A stretch of DNA of 64,000 nt from Streptomyces sp. R21 (GCF_041051975.1 NZ_CP163435.1:8710501-8774500); one strand, 5' to 3'; positions 35,142 to 45,056 are shown, counted from the stretch's first letter. Notes: generated from the letters alone by a model not told the origin. Program-made: numbers and translations.

Positions 35142-35852
35142 ATGACAAACGATCAGGTGGGTGTCCGGCAGACAGTGGTACGGCTGGACGGCGTGCACAA
35201 GGAATACGGCGATGCGAAGGCCCTGGACGGGCTTTCGCTGGAGATCAAGGCCGGCGACGCGGTCGCGGTGATGGGACCTTCCGGCTGCGGCAAGTCCACG
35301 CTGCTCAACATGGTGGCCGGTCTGGACCGGCCGACCTCGGGCACGGTCGAGGTGCAGGGCCACGACCTGGGGAAGCTGAACGAAACGGGGCTGGCACTGT
35401 TCCGGCGCCGCCACGTCGGCATGATCTTCCAGTTCTTCAATCTCATCGACGACTTGCCCGTCCTGGACAACGTGGCACTGGCCGCGCAGCTGACCGGCAC
35501 CCCGGCCCGCCAGGCGCGCCGCCGGGCCCTGGAGCTGCTGGATGAACTCGGTGTTGCCAAGCGCCGCAACAACTACCCGGCGACACTCAGCGGCGGCGAA
35601 CGTCAACGCGTCGCGGTAGCAAGGGCGTTGATGAACCGTCCCGCTCTTCTCCTCGCCGACGAGCCGACCGGCGCTCTCGACAGCCGGTCGGGCGAACAGG
35701 TGATGGACCTGCTGATCGACCTCAACCAGATCGGCCAGACCCTGCTGATCGTCACCCACGACCCGCAGCTCGCCACCCGCTGCGCCAGCCGGCTCATCGA
35801 AGTCGCCGACGGTCAGGTCGCCCGCGAGCGCACGCTGGAGGTGTCGGCATGA
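35142..35852 (+). CDS. ABC transporter ATP-binding protein (MacB/LolD type)
   Basis: A 236-residue ATPase. Walker A is GPSGCGKST, the Q-loop lies near MIFQFFNLIDDLPVLDN, the signature is LSGGERQRVAVARAL and Walker B LLLADEPTGALDSRSG, with THD switch. ATG 35142 (GGGGC upstream) gives a start matching the family; an in-frame ATG lies 30 bp earlier. It overlaps the following permease by 4 bp and is divergent from the short kinase, forming a BceRS-AB-like module. Confidence 0.92.
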   Translation: MTNDQVGVRQTVVRLDGVHKEYGDAKALDGLSLEIKAGDAVAVMGPSGCGKSTLLNMVAGLDRPTSGTVEVQGHDLGKLNETGLALFRRRHVGMIFQFFNLIDDLPVLDNVALAAQLTGTPARQARRRALELLDELGVAKRRNNYPATLSGGERQRVAVARALMNRPALLLADEPTGALDSRSGEQVMDLLIDLNQIGQTLLIVTHDPQLATRCASRLIEVADGQVARERTLEVSA

Positions 35853-38158
35853 GGGCCGTGTGGAGAGCCTCCCGGGCGGCTGTGAAGCGGCGTCGGGTCC
35901 AGACCTTCGTGATCGGGTTGGTGGTGTTCTGCTCCACCACCACCGTCCTGCTCGCGCTGACCCTGCTGACTGCCGCCTCCAGCCCCTTCGACAAGGCGTA
36001 CGCCGAGCAGCGCGGCGCGCACACGGCCGCTTCCTTCGACACCACGAAGGTCACCCCGGAACAACTGGCCCGTACCGCGAAGCAGCCCGGAGTGGAGGCC
36101 GCCGCGGGACCGTTCGGACAAGCCGTCGTCGACATACCCAAGGACTGGCTGTGGATGGCGGGCGGCACCCTCAGCGTGGTGGGCCGGGCCGACCCGGCGG
36201 GTCCCGTGGACCGGATCGACCTGCTGGAGGGCCGGTGGGCCACCGGCACCGGCGAGATCGTCGTCAACTGGTCCGCGCAGGGCTCTCCCGGCACCGAATT
36301 CCTCGGTACGAAGCTGAAGACACCGAGCGGAGCAACGCTGGCCGTCGTCGGGTTTGCCACCAGCATGAGCAAGTCGGCAAGCGCCTGGGTCTCACCCGCG
36401 CAGATGACCGCACTGCACCCCACCTCCGCCCAGATGCTTTACCGCTTCACGAAATCCGATACCGAAGCCCAGCTGAGCGCTTCGCTGGACCGGGCCACCG
36501 CGGGACTGCCCAGGGAAGCCATCACCGGCGCGCAGACCTACCTCACCCTCAAGCAGGCGTTCTCCGCACTGGCCGACTCCTACCTCCCCTTCATGACCCT
36601 CTTCGGCATCCTCGGCCTGCTGGTCTCCGTCCTGATCGTCGGCAACGTGGTCAGCGGGGCGGTCGTCTCCGGATACCGGCACATCGGCGTCCTCAAGGCG
36701 CTGGGGTTCACCCCCAACCAAGTCGTCGCCGTCTACCTGACCATGCTCTCCGTGCCGGCCCTGGCGGGCTGCGTGCTGGGCACGCTGGCCGGCAACGCAC
36801 TGGCCGGACCGATCATGAAGGTCGCCTTCACCGGCATCGACGTCGGCCGGGCCACGGTCGGTGAGGTCAGCCCGTGGGTGTCCGTGGCCTGCCTGCTGGG
36901 CATGCCCGCCCTCGTCCTGTTCACCGCACTGATCCCCGCCCTGCGGGCCCATCGGCTGCCCGCCGCGCAGGCCATCAGCGCCGGTGGTGTTCCCCGCACC
37001 GGGCGTGGACTGCGCGTCCAGCGGCTGCTCGGTGCCACCCGCCTGCCACGCCCGGTCAGTCTGGGCATGGGTCAGCCCTTCGCCCGCCCCGCCCGCACCC
37101 TGCTGACCCTGGCCGCCATCGTCCTCGGCGTCACCACCGTCACCTTGTCCACCGGTTTGACCAGCACCTTGGTCGCCTACGGCAACGTCGGCAAAGAGGA
37201 TGGCAGCGCCCGCATCCAGGTCACCACCGGCGGATCCGGCGATGCCAAAGCGGCGCCCCGCCTCAGCGACACGCAGATCGAGGAACAGCTGCGAGCCCTG
37301 CCGGGTGCGCAGGGGGTACGAGCCCGTGCGCTGTCCCAGGCGAACATGACCGGCCAGAACCAGCCCGTCTTCGCCGACTTCTACCGCGGCGACAACTCCC
37401 TCTACGAGCACACCATCGTCAAGGGCCGCGCCCCGAAGGCGGCCGGCGAGATCGTGGCCGGGCCGGCTTTCCTCACCCAACGCGGCCTGAAGATCGGCGA
37501 CCGGACCACCCTCGAACTGAACGGAAAGAAGATCACGGCAACCGTCGTGGGCCAGGTCATTGAAGGCAACGCCCGTGCCCTGGAAGCCACGTGGGACACT
37601 TTGATCCAACTCGCACCCGACGCGCACGCCACCGAGTACACGGTCCGTCTCGCCCCCGACACCGACGCCCACGCCTACGCGGAGGCGGCCGGGAAGCTCG
37701 ACCCGGCCGTGCACGCCTCCGTGCTGGACCCCGGCAACGCCGGCACCACCACCGTCATCACCTTCTCCACCGTCTTCACCGTGCTGCTCACCCTCGTGGC
37801 TTCGCTCGGCGTCTTCAACACCGTCCTCCTCAACACCCGTGAACGACGCAGGGACCTGGGCATGCTCAAGTCCATCGGCATGACGCCTCGTCAAGTGATC
37901 CTGATGACGGTCACCTCGGTCGCCGGACTCGGCGCCATGGGCGCACTGCTCGGCATCCCCCTCGGGATCGCGGCCCACCGCCTCGTCGTGGACCACGTCG
38001 GCGTAGTCGACTTCCCCGAGTACATGAAGGACGTATGGCACGCGCCCCAACTGGCCGCGATGCTCTTGGCCGGAGTGGCGATCGCCGTACTCGGCGCCTT
38101 GATCCCCGCCCGCACGGCGGCCCGCACCACCATCGCCACAGTTCTGCATACGGAATAG
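35849..38158 (+). CDS. FtsX-like ABC transporter permease
   Basis: A 769-residue permease with an N-terminal helix (FVIGLVVFCSTTTVLLALTLL) and a large extracytoplasmic domain to about residue 235. A first FtsX-like block follows (FMTLFGILGLLVSVLIVGNVVSG, GVLKALGFTPNQVVAVYLTM). The second half of the protein begins with LLTLAAIVLGVTTVTLSTGL. Its C-terminal FtsX block has FTVLLTLVASLGVFNTVLLN and GMLKSIGMTPRQVILM. This duplicated architecture is usual for actinobacterial antimicrobial-sensing or exporting transporters. Together with its ATPase it is probably regulated by the short kinase and its partner. Confidence 0.9.
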   Translation: MRAVWRASRAAVKRRRVQTFVIGLVVFCSTTTVLLALTLLTAASSPFDKAYAEQRGAHTAASFDTTKVTPEQLARTAKQPGVEAAAGPFGQAVVDIPKDWLWMAGGTLSVVGRADPAGPVDRIDLLEGRWATGTGEIVVNWSAQGSPGTEFLGTKLKTPSGATLAVVGFATSMSKSASAWVSPAQMTALHPTSAQMLYRFTKSDTEAQLSASLDRATAGLPREAITGAQTYLTLKQAFSALADSYLPFMTLFGILGLLVSVLIVGNVVSGAVVSGYRHIGVLKALGFTPNQVVAVYLTMLSVPALAGCVLGTLAGNALAGPIMKVAFTGIDVGRATVGEVSPWVSVACLLGMPALVLFTALIPALRAHRLPAAQAISAGGVPRTGRGLRVQRLLGATRLPRPVSLGMGQPFARPARTLLTLAAIVLGVTTVTLSTGLTSTLVAYGNVGKEDGSARIQVTTGGSGDAKAAPRLSDTQIEEQLRALPGAQGVRARALSQANMTGQNQPVFADFYRGDNSLYEHTIVKGRAPKAAGEIVAGPAFLTQRGLKIGDRTTLELNGKKITATVVGQVIEGNARALEATWDTLIQLAPDAHATEYTVRLAPDTDAHAYAEAAGKLDPAVHASVLDPGNAGTTTVITFSTVFTVLLTLVASLGVFNTVLLNTRERRRDLGMLKSIGMTPRQVILMTVTSVAGLGAMGALLGIPLGIAAHRLVVDHVGVVDFPEYMKDVWHAPQLAAMLLAGVAIAVLGALIPARTAARTTIATVLHTE

Positions 38159-38177
38159 CCGCCACGACACGGCGGCT
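38157..38177 (+). terminator. hairpin at end of FtsX permease gene
   Basis: AGCCGCC (38157-38163) and GGCGGCT (38171-38177) form a 7-bp stem with a 7-nt loop starting within the stop codon of the permease gene. No T-run follows, as is common for Streptomyces terminators. From 38178 to 38465 nothing else is recognised. Confidence 0.45.
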
Positions 38178-38465
38178 GGACCCCACGGAGAGCCACACCC
38201 CTCACGCACCACCCGTGACACAGTCCTGGATCGCCCACAGCGGCAGCCCAGGACGTCGCCGTGGACGATGTACACAATGCGCGAGCACCACCGAGGGCCC
38301 GGCAGCCCAAGGCGACGGGAAGGGAGTTAGCGCTCAGGGGGTGGGGACCGGTGATCTCCGTAGTAGCCGCGCCCACTCCCTCGTCCTAATGCTGGGTTCC
38401 TCTTTCGCTGGGTATATGTCCTGGTGGCGGGGCGATTGATGGTGCTCGGGGGCGGGTGCTGGAGG

Positions 38466-39372
38466 ATGGTTTTACGGGCACGACCGGGGCGTGACGAGGA
38501 CGAACGGGCGGTCGTTCGCCGGTTGTCGCGGGCGCGGAAGGCTCCGCGGGATGTGGCGATGCGGGCCCGGATGATCGAGCTGAGCTGGTCGGGGCTGCGG
38601 GTGCCGGCGATCGCCAAGGAGCTGGACTGCAGCCAGAAAACGGTCCGTTGCTGGCTGCACCGCTTCAACCGCTCGGGCGTCCAGGGACTGGATGATCTTG
38701 GCGGGCAGGGCCGCAAGCGGCGGATCACCGAGGAGGAACGCTCCAGGATCATCGCCCTGGTCAAGACCGTGCCGCCGGGGCGGCTACGGTGGGAGCCTGT
38801 CGGAGAGCTGTGGGCCTTCGACGAATCGGGACCGGCCGAGTGGACCCTGGATGCCCTGGCCGCGGCGGCGCGGGCCGCAGGGATCGACGTGGGCCGCTCG
38901 CAGGTTCGTCGCATCCTGCTCGCCGAGGGCGTGCGCTGGCGCCGCACCCGGTCCTGGACCCGCTCGAAGGACCCGGACTTCGTCCCAAAAGGACCAGGAT
39001 CATCGGCCTCTACGCCCGCCCGACGACGCGACGGTGATCTGCGCCGACGAGCTGGGGCCGGTGATCCCGCGGGCCTTCCCTCCCGCACCCGCCTGGTCAC
39101 CCGACGGGCACCGGATCAAAACGGAACTCGACTACAGCCGCGGACCGGAGAGGACCTGGGTCTACGGCGGCCTGCGACCCGCCGACGGCCAGGCCGTCAC
39201 GATGACCGCCTCCTCCCGCAACAGCGTCTTCTACCAGCAGTTCCTGCACCTGCTTGAGGACGCCAACCCGGACGGGGAGATCTGGATCGTCACCGACAAC
39301 CCGTCCAGCCACAACAGCCTGTCCACCCGGACCTGGCTCGAAGACCATCCCCGCATCCACTACGCCAAACTG
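38466..39372 (+). mobile_element. IS630-family transposase, frame-shifted and 3'-truncated
   Basis: From ATG 38466 the frame encodes an IS630-type N-terminus (MIELSWSGLRVPAIAKELDCSQKTVRCWL, a helix-turn-helix) down to SKDPDFVPK. A -1 shift at CCCAAAA (38986-38992 region) gives KRTRIIGLYARP. A second shift gives DDATVICADELGP, containing the first catalytic Asp, and then IWIVTDNPSSHN with the second. Homology ends at DHPRIHYAKL near 39372, so the third catalytic residue and C-terminus are absent. What follows is a CorA remnant on the opposite strand. The element is dead. Confidence 0.8.
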
Positions 39373-39590
39373 GTACAAACAACCGCCATCAGGGTGATCG
39401 CGAAGGGATACCCGAGCACCCAGTGCAACTCCGGCATGCTGTCGAAGTTCATGCCGTAGATCGTTCCGACGAGCGTCGGAGCGAACAGAATCGCCGCCCA
39501 CGACGAGATCTTCTTGAAGTCGCCTACCGAGCCGTTCTGTCCTGCGGCGATGCGACGAGTCCCAAGGTGGCTGTCGGGTGACAGCCGGTG
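39373..39590 (-). pseudogene. CorA magnesium transporter, C-terminal remnant
   Basis: Minus-strand translation gives DFKKISSWAAILFAPTLVGT, then IYGMNFDSMPELHW, then GYPFAITLMAVVCTS. This contains the GMN selectivity-filter signature and second transmembrane helix of CorA. It lacks the final few residues, cut off by the IS630 remnant. Upstream the frame shifts near 39535, where an alternative frame reads ATLGLVASPQ. Beyond about 39600, up to 39803, only weak fragments could belong to the same gene. Confidence 0.7.
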
Positions 39591-39803
39591 ATCGCGATCT
39601 TGAGAGCTCGCCGGATCCGTGCGAGTCGGTCGGTACTCCCCGACCTCGTTGCTCGACGATCTGCCCGTGGTCCGGTACGGAGCACGAACACCCGTGCTTC
39701 ACGAGTTCGACGTGCTCTTCGATCGCCGCCATGCGGCCCGTCGAGTGAAGTCCGGACAGCCCGCGAGATCGCGACGGTCCCGCCCTGTGCATGGTGACGC
39801 GGT

Positions 39804-41590
39804 TCAGTCATGGCGGTTGGGCGATGTCGGCCGGCTGGTGTGGCGCTCCGGTCGCCATGTCGTGGTGGTGCCTGTGTCCAGACTGGTCACGCCTCCGTCA
39901 GGCCATTCGATTCGTGCCGTTGCCCCGGTGGGCACCGTCGTGCGCACCTTGATGCCCGAGGTGTGCAGTTCCCAGCGGATGGCTACGCGGCCGTACGGTG
40001 ACTCGTGGGCGGCGTCGGCCCAGGTGATGCCCCCGCCCGGTTGGGGACGGAAGACGATGTCGCGGTAGCCGGGTGAGGCGGCGGTCAGGCCGGCGACCGT
40101 GGTGTGCAGCCACTGGGCGACCGCGCCGAGGGCGTAGTGGTTGAAGGAGGTCATCTCGCCCGGGTTGACGGTGCCGTCGGGGAGCATGCTGTCCCAGCGT
40201 TCCCAGATGGTGGTGGCGTCGTGCTTCAGCGCGTACAGCCAGGAGGGACAGTCCTGCTGGAGAAGCAGGGTGTAGGCGGTGTCGACATGGTGGGTGGCGC
40301 TGAGTGCGGGTGTCACGAGCGGCGTGCCGATGAAGCCGGTCTGGATGGTGTGGCCGCCTGCGGCGACGAGTTCGGCGAGACGGTTTCCTGCCGCAATTCG
40401 GGCGGCCGGGTCGGGAAGCAGGTCGAACTGGAGGGCAACGGCGTAGGCGGTCTGGGTGTCGCTGGTCATCAGGCCGGAAGGCAGTACGTAGGCGTCGATG
40501 AAAGCCTGGCGTACCCGGTGTGCGAGATCCTCGTAGCATTGACGGTCTCCTTCGAGTCCCAGGACGCCTGCGGTCCACGCCGTGTGCCGCGCGGACCAGG
40601 CGTAATAGGCGGTCGCGATGAGGTGGCGGTCGGTGCGCCCGGCGCCCGGATCCTCCGGAGGCGCGGACGGGTCGAGCCAGTCGCCGAGCTGGTAGCCGCG
40701 GTTCCACAGTCCCGACGGGTCCGCGAGTTCGGTGATGAGGTCGACCCAGCGGCGTGCGCTGTCGTACTGGGCGGCCAACAGCCCGGTGTCGCCGGAGTCC
40801 TGGTAGAGCACCCATGGGGTCAACGCCACGACGTCCCCCCAGCCCGCGCCCGGTCTGGCCGGTGTCCACTGCGGGCCACCGGGGATCGCCGGCACGTACC
40901 AGGGCACGGTGCCGTCGTCGTGCTGCTCTGCGGCGACGTCGCGCAGCCAGGATGTGAGCATGCCGTGACAGTCGTACAGGAAGGCTGCGGTGGGTGCGAA
41001 GACCTGGATGTCGCCGGTCCAGCCGAGCCGTTCGTCGCGCTGCGGGCAGTCGGTGGGCAGGTCGACGAAGTTGCCGCGCAGGCTCCACACCACGTTCTCG
41101 TGCAGCCGGTTCACCTGGTCGTTGGAGCATGCGAACCAGCCGGTCCTGGCCATGTCGGTGTGGTGGACGCGGGCCACGATGTCGCGGTGGGGGTCGCCGC
41201 CGCGCCAGCCGGTGACCTCGGCATAGCGGAAGCCGTGGATGGTGAAGCGTGGCTCCCACGTCTCCCGGCCATTGCCCCGTAGGACGTACCGGTCGGTGGA
41301 GATGGCCCCGCGCAGGGGGCGCACGCACAGTTCGCCGTCCTGGAGCACCTCGGCGTGACGGATGACGACCGTGTGTCCGGCCGGTCCCGTCACGGTGATG
41401 CGGACCCTGCCGACGAGATTCTGGCCGAAGTCCACCAGGAGACGGTCGGCGTCGAGGGCGGTCACCTGGGCCGGGGCGATCTCCTCGGTGCAGCGCACCG
41501 GTGGCCCGGTGGGGGCGACCAGTGTCGCCGGGTCCCGGGTGACGATGTCGACCGGTGACCAGTCGCTGTCGCCGAATCCGGGGGTGGACC
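39804..41590 (-). pseudogene. alpha-L-rhamnosidase (GH78), 5'-truncated
   Basis: About 595 residues of a GH78 alpha-L-rhamnosidase, which removes terminal rhamnose from glycosides. The order is the end of the N-terminal sandwich (STPGFGDSDWSPVDI), the concanavalin-like region (LLVDFGQNLVGRVRI, FRYAEVTGWRG) and the catalytic barrel. The barrel carries the acid motif DLPTDCPQRDERLGWTGD and WGDVVALTPWVLYQDSGD, followed by EMTSFNHYALGAVAQWLH and a C-terminal beta-sandwich. Full-length enzymes have several hundred residues more at the N-terminus. Here homology ends at about 41590, where the divergent AraC gene begins abruptly, so the start and promoter are gone. Confidence 0.8.
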
Positions 41591-41597
41591 ATCGCAG

Positions 41598-42467
41598 TTG
41601 TTCGTCCGCTTCGAGGACGGCTCGCCGCTGGCGCTGGCGGTGCTTCTGCGGGGCTCCGTCTGGGTTACGCCTCAGGGGGGAGAAGCCGTGCGGCTCGAGT
41701 CCGGTGACGTCGCCGTTCTGTGCGGCGGTGCACCGTATGTGATCGCAGACGACCCGACTACCCAACCCGATATGGTGATCCGCGCCGGAGGCCGCTGCAC
41801 GAATATGCAGGGTGAGGAACTGGCTGCGCCGCGGGCTTCGGGCGCGGACACCGGGCACATAGCCGGGCCGGACAGCACACTCCTGCTGAGCGGCCTGTAC
41901 ACCGTGGACACCGGCGTGCCGGGCCGGCTGCTCGCGGCCCTGCCGCCGCTGGCCGTCGTCGAAGCGAGTACGGGCGCCTGCCCCTTCACCTCGTCGACCT
42001 TCGAGGTGTTCGCCCGCGAGGAACCCGGACAGCAGGTCCTGCTGGACCGGGCACTGGACCTGATGCTCATCACCGCCCTGCGTGCATGGTTCACCCGTCC
42101 CACCGCCCAGGTACCCACCTGGTACGTGGCCTACAGCGACCCGGTTACCGGACCCGCCCTGCGCCTGCTGCAAGCCGACCCCGCCCACCCATGGACGCTG
42201 CCCGCACTGGCGGCGAAGACAGGTGTGTCCCGGGCGAACCTGGCCCGGCGCTTCACCGCCCTTGTCGGACAACCGCCCATGACCTACCTACAGGAACGCC
42301 GCCTCGCCCTGGCGGCCGACCTGCTACGCGAGCCCGACACCACACTCGCCACGGTCGCGGCCCGCGTCGGGTTCTCCGGCGCCTTCGCCCTGAGCGCCGC
42401 GTTCAAGAGAAGACACGGCATCAGCCCGAACGAGTACCGCGCGCGCGAGGCAGGGGCAGAGACCTGA
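41598..42467 (+). pseudogene. AraC-family regulator, 5'-truncated
   Basis: About 289 residues of an AraC regulator with an N-terminal cupin-like ligand domain (VRFEDGSPLALAVLLRGSVWV). The C-terminal double helix-turn-helix reads WTLPALAAKTGVSRANLARRFTALVGQPPMTYL, then TTLATVAARVGFSGAFALSAAFKRRHGISPNEYR. The usual first 25-30 residues are missing, and the only available start is a TTG without a ribosome binding site. The break coincides with the break in the rhamnosidase. Such regulators often control divergent sugar hydrolases, so both may derive from one locus whose shared promoter was deleted. It could still be expressed if a new start is used. Confidence 0.65.
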
Positions 42468-42589
42468 CCGCTCCGGGCGGACACGCTCTTTCCTCCCTGC
42501 GGGGCGTCGGGCCGAAACCAAAGCCGCCGGCCCGACCGACATCCCCCCAGGCCGAGAGACCCCCTGAATCACCCACACCACGACATGCG

Positions 42590-43083
42590 GACGCCCTCAA
42601 GACATCGCCAGGTCGGACGCGACTCGGGCGGGACCGTGCCTGGTGCAGCGTGCTCGTCAAACCTTCGTCAGCGACCGCGCCGGGGATCACCGAGGAGACG
42701 CTCCGGCGGTGGCTCGACCTCGGCGGACGCGGCCAGGCCGAGGAGCACGGCGTGGACCCTGACCGGCTGCTCACCGAGACCCGCACCGCGCGAGAGGCGT
42801 CCGCGCAGCGGGCGTACGACCTGATGGACGTGTTCCTTGCGGACATCGACGATCTGAGGATTCGCGGGGTGGAGAACTCGATCCGTAACACGTTGAGGTC
42901 TGGGCATAGGGCCGATGTCGCGTCCACGTCCACCAGGCCGCCACCTGGAAGGCCGGTGACACGGATCGTGGTTCCGTCGGCTCAGGCGCGGCCTGCCCCG
43001 GACGAAGTCGCCGATCGTCAGCTCCACGCCTCTGTTCTTCGGCAGGCACGACTCCGGCAGGTGTGCGGAGGCGGTGTCCAGCG
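42590..43083 (+). other. unrecognised coding-like stretch
   Basis: One plus frame keeps good codon bias and reads GITEETLRRWLDLGGRGQAEEHGVDPDRL, then SAQRAYDLMDVFLADIDDLRIRG, a helical, acidic segment. It has no start with a ribosome binding site and no family is recognised. It is probably a remnant. Between 43084 and 43258 nothing is recognised. Confidence 0.25.
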
Positions 43084-43258
43084 GTAAAGGAGTTGTTCCG
43101 CCGTCGCCGAAGCGGCGAGCCGGGCAGACGACACCGCGTGTGGGGAGTGCCCGTCGAGATGATCACTGCAATACGTCCGCGGCGTCGGCCATGGCGACTC
43201 TTCCTGGGCTGATCTACTCCGGTTACGGGTCGGCTCTCGTTGGACGCGTCCCTGCGCC

Positions 43259-43627
43259 TCAGCGATTGAACTTCCAGGTGATGTGAGAGTCCGTCACCCG
43301 GGTCACGGTCACCGGGATGTCGACGGTGGTGCCGTCGTTTCTCTTGCCTTTACAGATGATGGTGGTGCCGGTGACCGCTTTCAAGCCGGTCGGGCAGAAC
43401 GCGCGCACCTTCACTCCGACCCATGGGAGCGGGTGGTATTTGCTGTGGGTCCGGCCGGAGACGATGTCGGGCGCGAGGGCCTTGTGGCCGCCCACCGTCA
43501 CGGTGTCGAACTGGTTGAGTTCGGTGGTCGACTCCGTGCCGGAGACCAGACGGGTACCCAGACCGCCGAGGACGAGCAAGGCGGCCGCGCCGCCGACGAC
43601 GCCGACAAGGAACCTGCTGTCCGGCAT
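43259..43627 (-). CDS. DUF4333-domain protein (paralogue)
   Basis: A 122-residue protein closely similar to the one at 6675-7046. It has the same N-terminal hydrophobic segment (FLVGVVGGAAALLVLGGLGT), the motif SGTESTTEL, and cysteines in AFCPTGL and IICKGKR, and it ends VTDSHITWKFNR. ATG 43627 is used. It is divergent from a decayed kinase homologue, just as the first copy is divergent from the intact kinase. The frame is intact, so the protein may still be made although its partner kinase is broken. Confidence 0.72.
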   Translation of the reverse strand: MPDSRFLVGVVGGAAALLVLGGLGTRLVSGTESTTELNQFDTVTVGGHKALAPDIVSGRTHSKYHPLPWVGVKVRAFCPTGLKAVTGTTIICKGKRNDGTTVDIPVTVTRVTDSHITWKFNR

Positions 43628-43719
43628 GGCGCGCTCCTGATCCCTGGAGAGGCGGAAAGCACCGGCCGCGGTCGTGGACACCCGCGAACGCATCGGTCCA
43701 CGATCAGCGTCGGATAGCG

Positions 43720-44436
43720 GGCTACAGCGTCTGGCGTCCGACAGCCGTCCTGATGGTCGGTCTGACCGCCGTGCTGTGGCCGACCGCGCCGCGACGCGAG
43801 TGGCTCACCCCGCAGCTACGCACCCTTGTACCTGAGGTGGTCTCCGTTCTGTACACGGCCGGTTCGATTCTGAGGCACCGCAACGTCCCCTTCGGCCCGG
43901 GTGAGTTCGCCGTTCTGCTGTGCCTGCTGTTCATCGCCGTACGCCACGGTCCGCCGCGCTGAGCCGTGGCATGCGGCGTGCTGGACGCGGGCGCCGTGCT
44001 CGCCACGCCGGTACGGTACTTCCGATCGCTGTGGTCGGACGACGCGCAGACCTACGTCGTGGTGGGTCTGTTCCTGGTCGGACTCACCGCCGGGCTCGCG
44101 GCCTACCTGCGCTCGTTGAACTACTGCCGCACCGTCGCCCTCACAGAGACGCGCCGGGAGGAACGCGTGGCGAGCGCCGCCGACCTGCACGACTTCGTCG
44201 CCCATCACGTCACCGGCATCCTGGTGCAGACGCAGATGACCCGCATGATGGCGACCGCTGGGCCGGAGGGCCTCGACCCCGTGCTGGCGAGCATCGAACG
44301 TGCCGCCACGCAGGCGCTCGCGTCGATGCGCCGGACCGTCGGCGTGCTGCGCGACACCACGGCGGAGGAGGCCGACCGGCGCCCCGTTGGTGACCTGGCC
44401 GCGATTGTCGACCTGGCCGAGGGCGCGGTTGCCCAG
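43720..44436 (+). pseudogene. sensor histidine kinase remnant (paralogue of 5.3-6.5 kb gene)
   Basis: Translation closely follows the intact kinase at 5341-6525: VLWPTAPRREWLTPQLRTL, LLCLLFIAVRHGPPR, then an in-frame TGA at the position of a conserved tryptophan. The same frame continues with CGVLDAGAVL, AADLHDFVAHHVTGILVQTQMTRMMA and MRRTVGVLRDT. The first 50 or so residues are missing. The whole ATPase domain is replaced at about 44436 by an integrase fragment. It is a clear pseudogene. Confidence 0.85.
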
Positions 44437-44580
44437 CAGCGCGGGCGCGGCCCTCACCTGGAGGCGTTCTTCGGCTGCATGTACTACGCGGCGATGCGGC
44501 CTGCGGAGGTCATACCTCTCCGGCTCGAACAGTGCCATCTGCCCGACTCCGGATGGGGGATGCTCAACCTGTCGGGTGGC
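44437..44580 (+). mobile_element. tyrosine integrase remnant
   Basis: In frame with the kinase remnant, the sequence changes to GRGPHLEAFFGCMYYAAMRP, then AEVIPLRLEQCHLPDSGWG. This is a conserved stretch of actinobacterial tyrosine recombinases that includes the first catalytic arginine region (MRPAE). The shorter scar at 21576 carries the same peptide. Homology fades near 44580. Confidence 0.65.
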
Positions 44581-44599
44581 GTCGTCACAGCAGGCAGGC

Positions 44600-45056
44600 T
44601 TCGCGGGCGGCTGCCCGGTCGCCGCGGGGATGTCCCGTCGCCCCGCCGAACCTGCGCGCCCAGCGCCACCACGGCTGTGCACCGCAACCGCCGACCACGG
44701 AGCCGCGCGAGGCCGCCCGAGCGCGGGACATCGCAGTCGCCGCCGCCGCGGTGGACCGCGCGGAATCCACCCAGTCCACCGGGGATGTCGTAACCGCCGC
44801 CTTCTCCACCCGGAACGGCGCGGCGGGCGGGGCGTTGGCGGACCAGGGCGTTCCGTGCGAGCGCGCCGCAGTACTCGCCGCGTTCGTGATCAGCGCGCTG
44901 GAGGGGGCGATCCTCATCGCCCGGGCCGACCGGTAAGTCCGGGCACCGACCACCGACCACCGACCACCGACCACCGACCACCGACCACCGACCACCGTGC
45001 TCCGGGAACTGGGTGCCCTTCTCGACCGCGCTGTGGGCGAGGCGGTGATGGGCTGA
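44600..45056 (+). pseudogene. TetR regulator, C-terminal remnant with repeat expansion
   Basis: GGCPVAAGM near 44605 and GALADQGVPCERAAVLAAFVISALEGAILIARADR (about 44830-44934) match the ligand domain of LmrA/YxaF-like TetR regulators. Frames shift between them. After ADR a stop and seven copies of CACCGAC intervene. The natural C-terminus then resumes as VLRELGALLDRAVGEAVMG. The DNA-binding domain is absent. Confidence 0.6.
44944..44997. repeat. heptanucleotide microsatellite (CACCGAC)7
   Basis: Seven perfect tandem copies of CACCGAC (44944-44992) plus a partial copy. They lie inside the remnant of a TetR gene, between two segments that should be nearly adjacent. Seven is not a multiple of three, so copy-number changes would shift the reading frame. 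Confidence 0.92.

Noticed and set aside
38986..39010. Functional programmed frameshift in IS630
   Set aside because: Although CCCAAAA is a plausible slippery site, a further frameshift and loss of the C-terminus mean that no functional transposase can be made.
44944..44997. Heptamer array considered as a CRISPR-like or regulatory iteron array
   Set aside because: The units are contiguous with no spacers and lie within a decayed TetR coding region; a microsatellite explains it.
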